Below, one piece after another: positions 37,180-48,600 of a stretch of 64,000 nucleotides of DNA. The stretch comes from Mytilus trossulus (lineage: Eukaryota; Mollusca; Bivalvia; Mytilida; Mytilidae). The notes beneath the pieces were generated by a model. The model made no database searches, was not told the DNA's origin, and was given only the letters and a program-made list of their open reading frames with translations. Within the stretch, counting starts at the first letter, position 1; each line of letters starts with the position of its first letter. The DNA lies in assembly GCF_036588685.1 (NCBI RefSeq), contig NC_086373.1, positions 558,001 to 622,000 of the forward strand, given 5' to 3'. Position numbers and translations under genes: made by a program.

Positions 37180-37772
37180 GAGTGGGGTGCTCATTTTCGC
37201 CATATCTTTCCATGTTTTCTTCAGTTTATGTTTAAGTCTTTATGTTTTTGAAGTATACTGATATTTCTATATGAAGATAACTTCAAATGCAAATTATTCT
37301 TAGCTTGAAAACGAGTTTGTTTTTAGAAAAATCATCTGTAAAGCGTGATTAAAGGGTGTTTGAAATTTCCTAATTTTTTGTCAACGGGGGACACATATTC
37401 GCCGTTTTTGCATATCTATTTAAAACCAAATAACTGCAGCTTTAAACAATATTTTCCAAATAAATTTCATTATAAATGAATAGCAGACATTTGAAAGATG
37501 TAAAAAAAAATGAAATTTTGGGCAATCAGTCAAGAAAATAACTAAGAAATACTTCTTTGATTTTTTTTTCATTCAGGAAATTGGCTGAAAATCGTTGTCC
37601 GTTTTTCGGTTCTTTGCGGGTAGTGCCGAAATTTTGTCTCATTTTCAAAAATAACCATATTTGTTATAAAAATATAATTTTACAGGTCTATTTCTTCCAT
37701 TTCAATCAACCTTTGAAGTTTTTACACCTCAAAATCATAAAACGGCGAAATTGTGTCCACGGTGAATATGCG
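37180..37772. mobile_element. Second copy of the TA-flanked MITE, right end lost
   Basis: Begins TA then GAGTGGGGTGCTCATTTTCG exactly like 11783-12377 and stays alignable to about 37770 (AACGGCGAAA...GTGAATATG), but the final GGGCACCCCACTC is replaced by CGGAGCGCATGG. It lies about 270 bp upstream of the protease ATG, so it is in or near that promoter. Confidence 0.8.
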
Positions 37773-37799
37773 GAGCGCATGGTCAGCGCTTTTACACTG

Positions 37800-39355
37800 A
37801 ACCTATGAAAGACTCTGTTGACAAGACTTCATCTACATTGTACGATGATCACATACGCCGGCGCATAGCAAACAGACCCTTAATAAAAAGTTACAATGTG
37901 ATGAGTGCAGTAAAAAAAAAAAATGTGCAAAGTTAAGAATAATTAAGAAGCATTCAGTAATTATAACCTAATTTTCCTGCTATGATAATGAAAAATCGCC
38001 GGATTTCTTTCACTTATTTCATTAAAAAACCGGTGTACCTTTTTGTGAAAGCACGTGTCATCATGAATGTAAACTTTATTGGGATCTGAAGGTAAATTTT
38101 AGTATGACGCACACGAGTTGTTATTCAATAAAATTATCGGATTATTCTGAAACATGATACATGTAATGTAATTATATGCAAATATAAATATTGTAGCTAT
38201 ATTATTAGCGCAGTCATTTGTATTATACAGTCAATGGACGTACATCAACTTGTTTTTAAAAGAAAAGACTTTTATGAATAATATTGCGCTTTAGCATGTG
38301 TAGACAATGGACATTTGCGCTTTTTAAAATAGGACATTTGCGAGTTTTTTCTAGTTCATTTGCGTTTTTTAAAACAGGACGTTCGTATAGCCTACCCTAG
38401 ACTTGCTACAATTCCCTTTCTACTATTGTTCTCTTACTAATTTATATGTTCTACATCTATATCGTTGAAATGCATAGGGTATAAGACCCATCACGCAATA
38501 TTACTAATTTGGTCATTCAATATGGTGCTCATTTAAAAAAACATATTCTAATATGACGTGCTTCTTTCGCTTCAAATGTTAACAACACTGTGTGAAAATT
38601 CTCGATATATCTATACTTGGCGCAGACTCACAGATATACATAATAATGGATGTTACAATATACCTCCCACGTAAATCCACATGTATTTGAACCTACTTTG
38701 CAAACGACAATTTTATTGTATTAGAAATTGTAATAAAACAAAAGACAAGAGCAATTTTATTCTTATTCGGATGCATAATAAAAAGAATTAATATATTGCA
38801 ACTAGTTTTGTTTATTTCCTAAATATAGTAACACAGCTATATTTAGTTCAATGTCAATTTCATCATGGAACACTTTCTCTACAATCAGAGGTTCATTAAG
38901 GGATGAGCATAAGCCTGATTTTCATGTTACGATTCCAAAAGCTATCAATATACCAATTTAAGTTGCAGTATAAAATTAATATTTAGTCAATGTCACAAAA
39001 ATATAAACTTTTTTGTAACCATCGAAGTTCGTATAACATTGTATTAAAATGGAATTCTGAGGTAGGTTTTGTTTTGTTTTCTATTCTATTGCATTTGATT
39101 TCAACATGGCAGCTTCTTCGTAGCGAAATGTTTTTTTTTATTTGACGGTAGCTTACGAGAATACATGTTAATAATAAATCGGAAATATTGGGTTTGAGAA
39201 TTAGACATATTTTTTCTAGCGGTTATTAACGAAATAATCAATGCAAGCTAAATATTTATGAGAATATTTGAGCTTTATCTAACAAGGAGTAAAAAAGAAC
39301 ATACGACATACCCACCCTCGCTTCAATATATGATAAACTTATTTGTCCTATTAGA
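37800..39355. other. Intergenic stretch without recognised gene
   Basis: AT-rich single-copy-looking sequence between the protease promoter and the hairpin at 39360. At 38395-38425, CCTAGACTTGCTACA-type sequence recurs inverted at about 39930-39962 (TGTAGCAAGTCTAAGCCTACC), bracketing about 1.57 kb. No exon with convincing splice sites or family resemblance was found. Confidence 0.4.
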
Positions 39356-39359
39356 ATCG

Positions 39360-39521
39360 AAATAATTCATGGAAGCCATAGATTTGTTGTAAATTTACAC
39401 ATGGCCTGGGCCGTGATATTCGTTAATTTTATCTCTCGCTAACGCTCAGGATAAAATTCGAATATCACGGCCCAGACCATGTGTAAATTTCCAACAAATC
39501 TATGGCTTCCATGAATTATTT
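39360..39521. repeat. Long hairpin element, ~73-bp arms, 16-nt loop
   Basis: Arm 39360-39433 (AAATAATTCATGGAAGCCAT..., GGGCCGTGATATTCG) pairs with arm 39450-39521 (CGAATATCACGGCCCAGACC..., ATGGCTTCCATGAATTATTT) with two mismatches and a 2-nt bulge. Loop: TCTCGCTAACGCTCAG. It lies just 3' of the LINE tail on the minus strand. Confidence 0.9.
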
Positions 39522-39564
39522 CTTAATTTACATATGATTTTGAAATCAAATATTTGTTGCGCGA

Positions 39565-39850
39565 CTACTCTGTTAAATAAGATGTGAGGCTGTTCTTAAA
39601 TGCCTCTGCATCTTCTATATTTAACAGTCTTATTGGAAGAGTATTCCAGTCTTTGATGGTACGTGGAAAGAAGCTGTATTTGTAGGTGTTTGTTGAAGTT
39701 TTTCTAAATTTGCTTCGGTGGTATTGCCGTGTTGTCCTGCCTTGTTGTTCTACATAATCTGGAATATTTATGGCTATCTTTTTACGTAAAGCTTAGTTTA
39801 CTGATAAGTGCCAGCCTACTGGTTGCCCTTGGAGAAAGGTTCCTCCTGCA
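39565..39850 (-). mobile_element. LINE reverse-transcriptase C-terminal remnant
   Basis: On the minus strand about 75 codons are open before a TAG at 39567-39565, with KIAINIPDYVEQQGRTTRQY, YKYSFFPRTIKDWNTLP and AFKNSLTSYLTE. This is the same tail as at 21295-21712 (SFFP-TI-DWN). Upstream, NLSPRATSRLALISKL lies in another frame after a stop and shift near 39790. 5' truncated and inactive. Confidence 0.78.
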
Positions 39851-39989
39851 GATGTCAGTATGATTGTAATCTCCTAGTTATAGCAGTAAAATTATTAAAG
39901 GAGCAACATTGAAAAAAAAATATAATTAGGAAGGGACATGTAGCAAGTCTAAGCCTACCCACATAAGTTTCAACTGAAATTATTCATAA

Positions 39990-40250
39990 GAGTTGGGTTG
40001 TCTTCTGCCAAAGAAGAAAAGGCAATATGTTTGACAAAAAATGGAACGGAGTAATGACAAATAAACACTCCCAGAGTCGTATGAAAACAAAACCGGTCAT
40101 ATTAAGTTAAATAACAAAAATACCAAACTCAATTCAATTCAAAACGGAAGGTCCCTTATCAAAACGGAAACACAAAAAGCTAAATCACATCGAACGAATA
40201 GAACACAATTCTCGTATTCCTGAATTATTTTCATTTTTGCCAGGCACGCT
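39990..40250 (+). repeat. Dispersed repeat fragment of the 'CAAAACGGAAGGTCCC' family
   Basis: ATTCAAAACGGAAGGTCCCT, AAACACAAAAAGCTAAATCA and TCGTATTCCTG resemble 51100-51225 and 55430-55520 in the oxidase introns. Moderately diverged. Confidence 0.5.
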
Positions 40251-40259
40251 TGCAGAGAA

Positions 40260-43200
40260 ATGCCTCAGGGACTAGAATGCAATCTTAATATGAGAACAAT
40301 TAGTATTATGGCGGCAGTTTCTCTAAACAGTTTCCAGTAAGCTAATCAATATAGCTTTGTTAAAGGGGCATTGACTGTCAAATTAATGTTCACCGATTTA
40401 ACTCAAAGTTTTATACTTGGTTTATAACATACTAAAACGTATATCCAAATTATAAAAAAGTATAAATACACAATCAAGTTACAAGGCATCGGGTCGATAA
40501 TATGTATATTATTGTTTCTTGTGTGTTTAAGTGAAGACACCATCAAATTTCTAGTAACTATTGAGTACACCGCCAAAGACTGCCGACTGTCATATACCGA
40601 TATACATAAATATAGATAGATAGCGAACTCGTGCAATTGGATTTTTTTCTATGTATGTTTAATCTCATATTATATATAGGTTAAAATATATGTTATTCAT
40701 CGTTTTTAACTGTATCATAATGAGTTTTTGTGAATCTATTCAGTCAATAAAATGATGTACTTTTGTTTCACGTAATTTCAATGTTGGTATTTCCCCCTTT
40801 AATAACTGAAATAGCAAAACTCGTGCGTAATCCATCTCTAGCTAATTGGTTTAAATTGAAGATCACATGAATACGGATGCTATGATCGAGGTCGAATTAC
40901 TTGCAAGTGAAAAAATTATCATAGATATTTCTTTGCTTATTTTGACGAAATTGAACCATGCTGGCTGCTAAAAGCGAATTATTATTTCCACTATTTCACT
41001 TTCATTAATGATTGAACCAAAAAAAATCATATATTTTTATATCTATCGTGGCTATTGTCCCTTTAACAGGAAACCATTATTAAAGAACAGTTATGGCACA
41101 AACTGTCACCTATAGATAGAAGATTTAAGCAGGTCAGCTATTTATAAAGTTAACGTATATATTCCGTTATAGGTAAGTTCTTAGCTGTGTGTTAAGATTG
41201 GGGACGTTTTACTCTCTTGTTTACTTTGTCCGAATATGAATTATAGTTACATGTATTATTGGTGTGTATATTGACACTAATATATAAATTTTGGAATCTT
41301 AAATTAACTTAGCCTTCTACGTTAAAATCGTTTGTATACATGTATGCGACGTAAGATTACACAATACAAAACAATATTATTTATGTTACTGTCAACCAAG
41401 GACACTCTAAGAGGGCAGTATAATTAAAAACAAGTTATTTCAACGATCACTATACTATATTAAATCTTAATGATATATTATGACAAAATATAGGATAGAA
41501 ACAAAATGGAATAGAAAAAACCCATTACAAGTTATAAAGGATTGAAAGTTGTATTAGATATGGGCATGTGATCAAGCACTATAACGGGACTATAACAGTG
41601 GAGTCGATCAGGAATGGGGAGGGGGCTTCAATAGCATCTAGTACCCAATACTGTTCATATGTTAGGAGTAATAAAAATCAGAAATACATGTATATCCTTT
41701 TATGTATAGAATCATAATAGTAACCATGCAATTGCAGCGGCTCATCCCTTTACCATTTAGTCTAAAGTAAGAGGTCCCACCACTTCAGGTACCGTTCATT
41801 CTAAATCGAATTATATACATATTGTATCGCTGGTTGAAACACACGATTTTACCGAATAAAACAATTTGAATGATGCTTTCTGTTTAATATTTAAAAAAAA
41901 CCTTTTAAACTTTTTCAGATGTAATCTGTCAAAATTAAATCAAATATCTTGAATAAATAAACTTTATCATGTGAAAATCAAGTGTAAATTAGATAAGAAA
42001 AGTAACACATTTTTCTCATTTAATCTTTATTATATATTTATCTTTACGCAGTCATCACCAATATTGGTAGTTTCCACCTATCACCAGTTTTATCAGACTT
42101 GTCCTATACTGTCTCTTTATTTAATGGTATTTTAACAGGACATTGATATCGTGATCGTGTAATGGAAGTCAAGGATAAATAGAAAACGTTTAAAATTAGC
42201 AATTTTTAGTATAGTTGTGTATATCAGCATATTAAAATTGAACTTAATCCATATTTAAACTTGAAACACCTTATGATGCTATAATATGCTGACATAAAGG
42301 AACTAAAGTTCAATTTTTTGACAGAAAGAACAAATCTGCACAACAGGCATTGGGATCAGAGCAGAATTCGATATATAATATGAAACAAGCGCGTGGACCA
42401 AGAGAATATTCTTTCGAATATGAATTTTATTCATAAGGGTCAGATGAAGGGGTTATACCATTTTTCAAGTTCGCCCGTCCGTCCGTCCAACGTAGTTTCC
42501 TTCGTATTTTCGCGTGAACCACCTCAAACTTAAAAGGTAATGACGTTGCTAACGTAATTTGTCATTTTCGCGACGTCAAACTGTGACATATCGGGAAAAG
42601 AAGCATTTTTCGACTGATTTTTATCATTTAAACTGATTTAATTTGAAAACGAGTTCATGGACCCCTATTTTTCAAAACAGCAATTTGTTTCATTTTGCAG
42701 GGAGATTATGTGACACAAATTCTATAAAACTGTAAATAGAGGATTTTTTCAAATTTTGATAAACATGCAGCAAAAAATGACGTATTTTTCTCAATTCATG
42801 AACATTTGATAAATATGAGTTATTTCTGAATGAAAAATGCATAATTTTTTAGGTTACTTATAAAATACAGAAATTACCGATTATTCAACAAAAAACAATT
42901 TGTGTTTATCTTTTATTACATAAAAGTTATGTCTTTCTTTCGGAAAAGAAATTACGTCCACAAATCTGAATTTTAAGCAAATATACAAAATTTCGGCCTC
43001 GTTTTACTCAAAAAGTAGCACATGAAGGTATATTTTTTATTACATATTTGAGTTAATCAGGAAAAAAATTGCCTGTATTCAAATTTTCACGAACTTGTAA
43101 ATACAGGATCAAAACTGTATCGTATGCCCTTAATACTACGCTTTATGTGAACATAATATACTGTCTGATGCGATTTCACATTCATTTTTCATATTTTTTC

Positions 43201-43375
43201 TGTTAACCTTTTATATTCTAACACAGAGAGAAAGTGTATGGATCTTCGTCGGCTTTTACTAAGTAGCTACAAATAAGAGCGTCCTGAAATTTTATAAGGA
43301 TTTTGATTGCTATGTATACCGTGAGATGCATTTTCATATCCATTGCTTTTCAACTTTACCGAATACTTGATACCG
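40260..43375. other. Intergenic stretch without recognised gene
   Basis: AT-rich, with no exon or element that could be supported. A CCCGTCCGTCCGTCC run at about 42474-42489 and its flank look like an eroded repeat end. The region holds the far upstream sequence of the oxidase gene. Confidence 0.4.
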
Positions 43376-43379
43376 TTGT

Positions 43380-45305
43380 CTTATTAGTGAGCGATATCAA
43401 CAGTTCTACTTGATGTTTCGTCTTATTAGTGAGCGATATCAACAGTTCTACCTGATGTTTCGTCTTATTAGTGAGCGATATCAACAGTTCTACCTGATGT
43501 TTCGTCTTATTAGTGAGCGATATCAACAGTTCTACCTGATGTTTCGTCTTATTAGTGAGCGATATCAACAGTTCTACCTGATGTTTCGTCTTATTAGTGA
43601 GTGATATCAACAGTTCTACCTGATGTTTCGTCTTATTAGTGAGCGATATCAACAGTTCTACCTGATGTTTCGTCTTATTAGTGAGCGATATCAACAGTTC
43701 TACCTGATGTTTCGTCTTATTAGTGAGCGATATCAACAGTTCTACCTGATGTTTCGTCTTATTAGTGAGCGATATCAACAGTTCTACCTGATGTTTCGTC
43801 TTATTAGTGAGCGATATCAACAGTTCTACCTGATGTTTCGTCTTATTAGTGAGCGATATCAACAGTTCTACCTGATGTTTCGTCTTATTAGTGAGCGATA
43901 TCAACAGTTCTACCTGATGTTTCGTCTTATTAGTGAGCGATATCAACAGTTCTACTTGATGTTTCGTCTTATTAGTGAGCGATATCAACAGTTCTACTTG
44001 ATGTTTCGTCTTATTAGTGAGCGATATCAACAGTTCTACCTGATGTTTCGTCTTATTAGTGAGCGATATCAACAGTTCTACCTGATGTTTCGTCTTATTA
44101 GTGAGCGATATCAACAGTTCTACCTGATGTTTCGTCTTATTAGTGAGCGATATCAACAGTTCTACTTGATGTTTCGTCTTATTAGTGAGCGATATCAACA
44201 GTTCTACTTGATGTTTCGTCTTATTAGTGAGCGATATCAACAGTTCTACCTGATGTTTCGTCTTATTAGTGAGCGATATCAACAGTTCTACCTGATGTTT
44301 CGTCTTATTAGTAAGCGATATCAACAGTTCTACCTGATGTTTCGTCTTATTAGTGAGCGATATCAACAGTTCTACCTGATGTTTCGTCTTATTAGTGAGC
44401 GATATCTACCTGATGTTTCGTCTTATTAGTGAGCGATATCAACAGTTCTACTTGATGTTTCGTCTTATTAGTGAGCGATATCAACAGTTCTACCTGATGT
44501 TTCGTCTTATTAGTGAGCGATATCAACAGTTCTACCTGATGTTTCGTCTTATTAGTGAGCGATATCAACAGTTCTACTTGATGTTTCGTCTTATTAGTGA
44601 GCGATATCAACAGTTCTACTTGATGTTTCGTCTTATTAGTGAGCGATATCAACAGTTCTACCTGATGTTTCGTCTTATTAGTGAGCGATATCAACAGTTC
44701 TACCTGATGTTTCGTCTTATTAGTGAGCGATATCAACAGTTCTACCTGATGTTTCGTCTTATTAGTGAGCGATATCAACAGTTCTACCTGATGTTTCGTC
44801 TTATTAGTGAGCGATATCAACAGTTCTACCTGATGTTTCGTCTTATTAGTGAGCGATATCAACAGTTCTACCTGATGTTTCGTCTTATTAGTGAGCGATA
44901 TCAACAGTTCTACTTGATGTTTCGTCTTATTAGTGAGCGATATCAACAGTTCTACTTGATGTTTCGTCTTATTAGTGAGCGATATCAACAGTTCTACCTG
45001 ATGTTTCGTCTTATTAGTGAGCGATATCAACAGTTCTACCTGATGTTTCGTCTTATTAGTGAGCGATATCAACAGTTCTACCTGATGTTTCGTCTTATTA
45101 GTAAGCGATATCAACAGTTCTACCTGATGTTTCGTCTTATTAGTGAGCGATATCAACAGTTCAACCTGATGTTTCGTCTTATTAGTGAGCGATATCAACA
45201 GTTCTACCTGATGTTTCGTCTTATTAGTGAGCGATATCAACAGTTCTACCTGATGTTTCGTCTTATTAGTGAGCGATATCAACAGTTCTACTTGATGCTT
45301 CGTCT
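43380..45305 (+). repeat. 42-bp minisatellite, about 46 copies, open in reading frame on both strands
   Basis: The unit begins TGATGTTTCGTCTTATTAGT and continues GAGCGATATCAACAGTTCTACC. Because 42 is a multiple of 3 and the unit lacks a stop in one frame on each strand, very long frames result: MFRLISERYQQFYL per unit on plus and ISLTNKTKHQVELL on minus. An 8-bp deletion near 44407 shifts both. Variants (TACTTG for TACCTG; GTAAGC for GTGAGC at about 44312 and 45102) recur in similar order, suggesting a higher-order duplication. It ends 343 bp before the oxidase start codon. Treated as non-coding. Confidence 0.95.
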
Positions 45306-45647
45306 TGGTTTGGTTATTTTGTTTTACTTTTAGTTTAGGTTGTTGTGTTTTACCGTTAAAATTCATTTTATTACGATGATACGTACACACATGCCATTTA
45401 AGACCAATACTAACATTTTATGTAATGTGCATGCTTTAATCATGTAAATGCATGAAGGAAATATGTGGTTAGCACAAAACTGTGCTAACCTCTCAAAGAT
45501 ATAAAAAGATGAGTTCCAATGAGACATTCGTCTTCATCCAAGTAACAATTTGTAAAAGTTTTAAAGGACCCCCAAAATGACCAACAGTCTAACCTATAAA
45601 AAAAAACATATCCTAAATGAACATGAAAGCATGATAATGTTTTAGAT

Positions 45648-48600
45648 ATGAATGGGCGAAAGATCTGTGTTATTGGAGCTGGGGTTATAGGATTGTCATC
45701 TGCTGTTCGACTCCAAGACAAGATACCAGACATCGACATAACCATTATAGCTGATACATTTTCTCCACACACAACTTCTGATGGATCTGCTGGTTTTTGG
45801 GAACCACATTTAGTCAACCCGGATCAAAGTGAAGAGATAAGGTTTATTATACATCATTGTACATAGTCAAATAATTAATGAAGACAAGATTTATTTTAAA
45901 ATATGAAATGGAAAAAATAGTAGACACTCAAACTTTAATAAAAAATACCTCAAATCTACATGCAGTAAAAAAAAAGTTGGTTGAAATGTGTAGAAAAATA
46001 AACGCCAAAGTCACACATACTTTTGTAAATGAGAATTTCGTTAATTATTTTTATGAGAAAATATCATTAAAAATGAAAATGTAGCATTTTAATTGAAGGA
46101 AATGGGGCCAGGATACATTTGACTATTTACTAGATTTGGTCCAGTCACCGGAAGCAGGAAAACTGGGTGCACAGCTTGTATCTGGGTATGATTTCTCAAT
46201 TGAACACAATGACCAGGTATTTATGTTGTTATGCAACTAATACACATAGTTTAATAGGAATATTAATCAACCATCAATTATGTGTTTGGTTGTTTGTATC
46301 TATAAAGTTTATTTAAATAAATGTTTGGATAAGGGTTTTTATTAAAAATGATTATAAAAAAATTAAATTAAACCATCATTGATATTAAACCAATGTTGTG
46401 TGTTTCAATTTTACGGCATACGGTCTAAATACACAAAGCGTGTGGTCTGGGAGCACGTAGTTTAACTCAATTACACTGTATATAAAAAAGAAGATGTGGT
46501 ATGATTGCCAATGAGACAACTATCCACAAAAGACCAAAATGACACAGACGTTAACAACTATAGGTCACCGCACGGCCTTCAACAATGAGCAAAGCCCATA
46601 CCGCATAGTCAGCTATAAAAAGCCCCGATAAGACAATATAAAACAATTCAAATGAGAAAACTAACGGCCTTATTTATGTAAAAAAATGAACGAAAAACAA
46701 ATATGTAACACATAAACCAACGAGAACCACTGAATTATTGGCTCCTGACTTTGGACAGGCACATACATCACGAATAATGTGGTTAAACATGTTAGCGGGA
46801 TCCCAACCCTCGCCCTAACATGGGACAGTGGTATAACAGTACAGCATAAGAACGAACTATAAAAATTAGTTGAAAAAGGCTTAACTCATCAGATAGACAA
46901 AAATACAAGTGAACGTGGTCGGATACTTATACATCCCGACACAAAAAGACACAATGAACAGATCTGAGAGTACCCGCAGTTATCTGACAGCTAGTTCAAA
47001 GCTACTAACAACTTATAAAAAATCATGCATCTAAGACTAAACTATCAATTCGTACACATCCAACATCCAATGGATTTAGTGTTAAAACGTCATACACAGC
47101 CAGAGAAAAACATGACCTTGTGCAATGCCAAGTTACAGGTATCGACAGATTGTAGATAACATACTAGTAATATTTAGTTAGCTTTTAATCTACTGATAAC
47201 ACAATCAATATTTATACCAATAAAAACAATATTCAATGATCTTATTACAGTGTTGAATAGGTAACCTTTTAGAATAAGTTTATTTAAAGTAGCGACAAGT
47301 TTACATGGATCATTTCTAAATTTCCGGACACGGATAACAACATTTCTGTAAAAATGAGGATGTGCCATCCCGTTTGAAATAAGTTTTCTACAGGTACAAC
47401 CAAACTTCAAAACCAAATCTTTATATCTATGGAAAACATTAGTAAAGGTTTTACTAAGTTTGGACAGTGCAGTGTTTGTTGCTGTATTTTTGTATTTTTG
47501 TTTGTTTCTCTGTTATTTTTTTTAGAGGATTAGATATGTTTATGGTTGCTGTTGTCATTTGTGCTGTCCAGTACTTTTGGTAATTTCTTTGTATGTTTTG
47601 GTCCTGTAATGTTTTTGAAGAAGAATGTTTTCGATAAAAGGTAGTGAAAAAACACGCCCACACAAAAAGATAAAATCAATCGATGCTGAAGTAGATTTGA
47701 ATTTAATTTTATCATGCATCTTAATAAACTCTGCATTTGATTTTGTTTAAATTTTTTTTGTTATTTATTAAATTATGATAGTGTTATATTGTTCATCAGT
47801 CTTTTATATGCAATTTGCATAGGTAAATATGCTAGATATTTGCTGGAGGTGTGATGAGAATATTAAAGGTGTAAATTTCCCCCTTGATAATATTTATGTA
47901 CGTTTCGGCAAAGGTTGAAGGTATTCCAATTAGCACCAATCAGTTGCACCTTTTATTAAAGTTTAATAGCAGACTTCTTCTGGTAAAGTTACGAATCACA
48001 GTTTATGACCAAACTTGGCAAAGACCCGTATAAATTGCATTTAATTGATAAATCATTAAAATTTATGACGAAATGGAGGATTTATCGTTTCATAAAGTTA
48101 ATTATTCCTTTTGAGATGGTAACGTTTCTTAGGCACCATCTTACTGTTTATATATAAATATCAAAACTAGTTTGCATGCTGGTATGTGTTGTGACGTTTG
48201 AACAGCGATAAAATACCGTTGCCTTTATTTTGATATGATTGAAATTATTTGTTATTTATGTATTTATACTAGGAATATTGTTTTTTGTATACATATTGAT
48301 TTTATTATCAGTAAATTAAAATCAAACTTAATATTATTGTCATTTGCATATGCACATTCAAGGGTCTACAATCTGTCGATATCTGTATCTTGGCATTTCA
48401 TAAGGTCATGTTTTTCTTTGACTGTTAATGACAACTCAATACTAAACCCATTGGATGTTGGAATTGTACTAATTGGCAATTTAGTCTAAGATGCATGATT
48501 GTTAATCAGATATTATCATCTTTAATTAAACTAGCTGTCAAATCTGTACTTTGTGTCGTTTTGTTGTTGCTATGTACACATACTCGTTCACATCCACTTC

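Noticed and set aside
43380-45305. CRISPR-like regular array
   Set aside because: There are no spacers; units are directly adjacent and identical, and the genome is animal.
43380-45305. Hammerhead motif in the minisatellite (CTGATG and GACGAAAC occur in the unit)
   Set aside because: The two boxes are on opposite strands and cannot form the hammerhead core together.
43356-45390. Long open frames of 268-336 codons on both strands with 14-residue repeats
   Set aside because: They arise because a stop-free 42-bp unit is tandemly repeated; both strands are open to the same degree, and no start context, splice sites or codon bias support a protein.
45485-45817. 110-codon minus-strand frame
   Set aside because: It overlaps the first exon of the oxidase, whose plus-strand peptide carries the FAD-binding motif.
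47454-47736. Overlapping short minus-strand frames as separate genes
   Set aside because: They are frame-shifted pieces upstream of the [10 protein letters not shown] frame in the inverted-repeat element, not independent genes.
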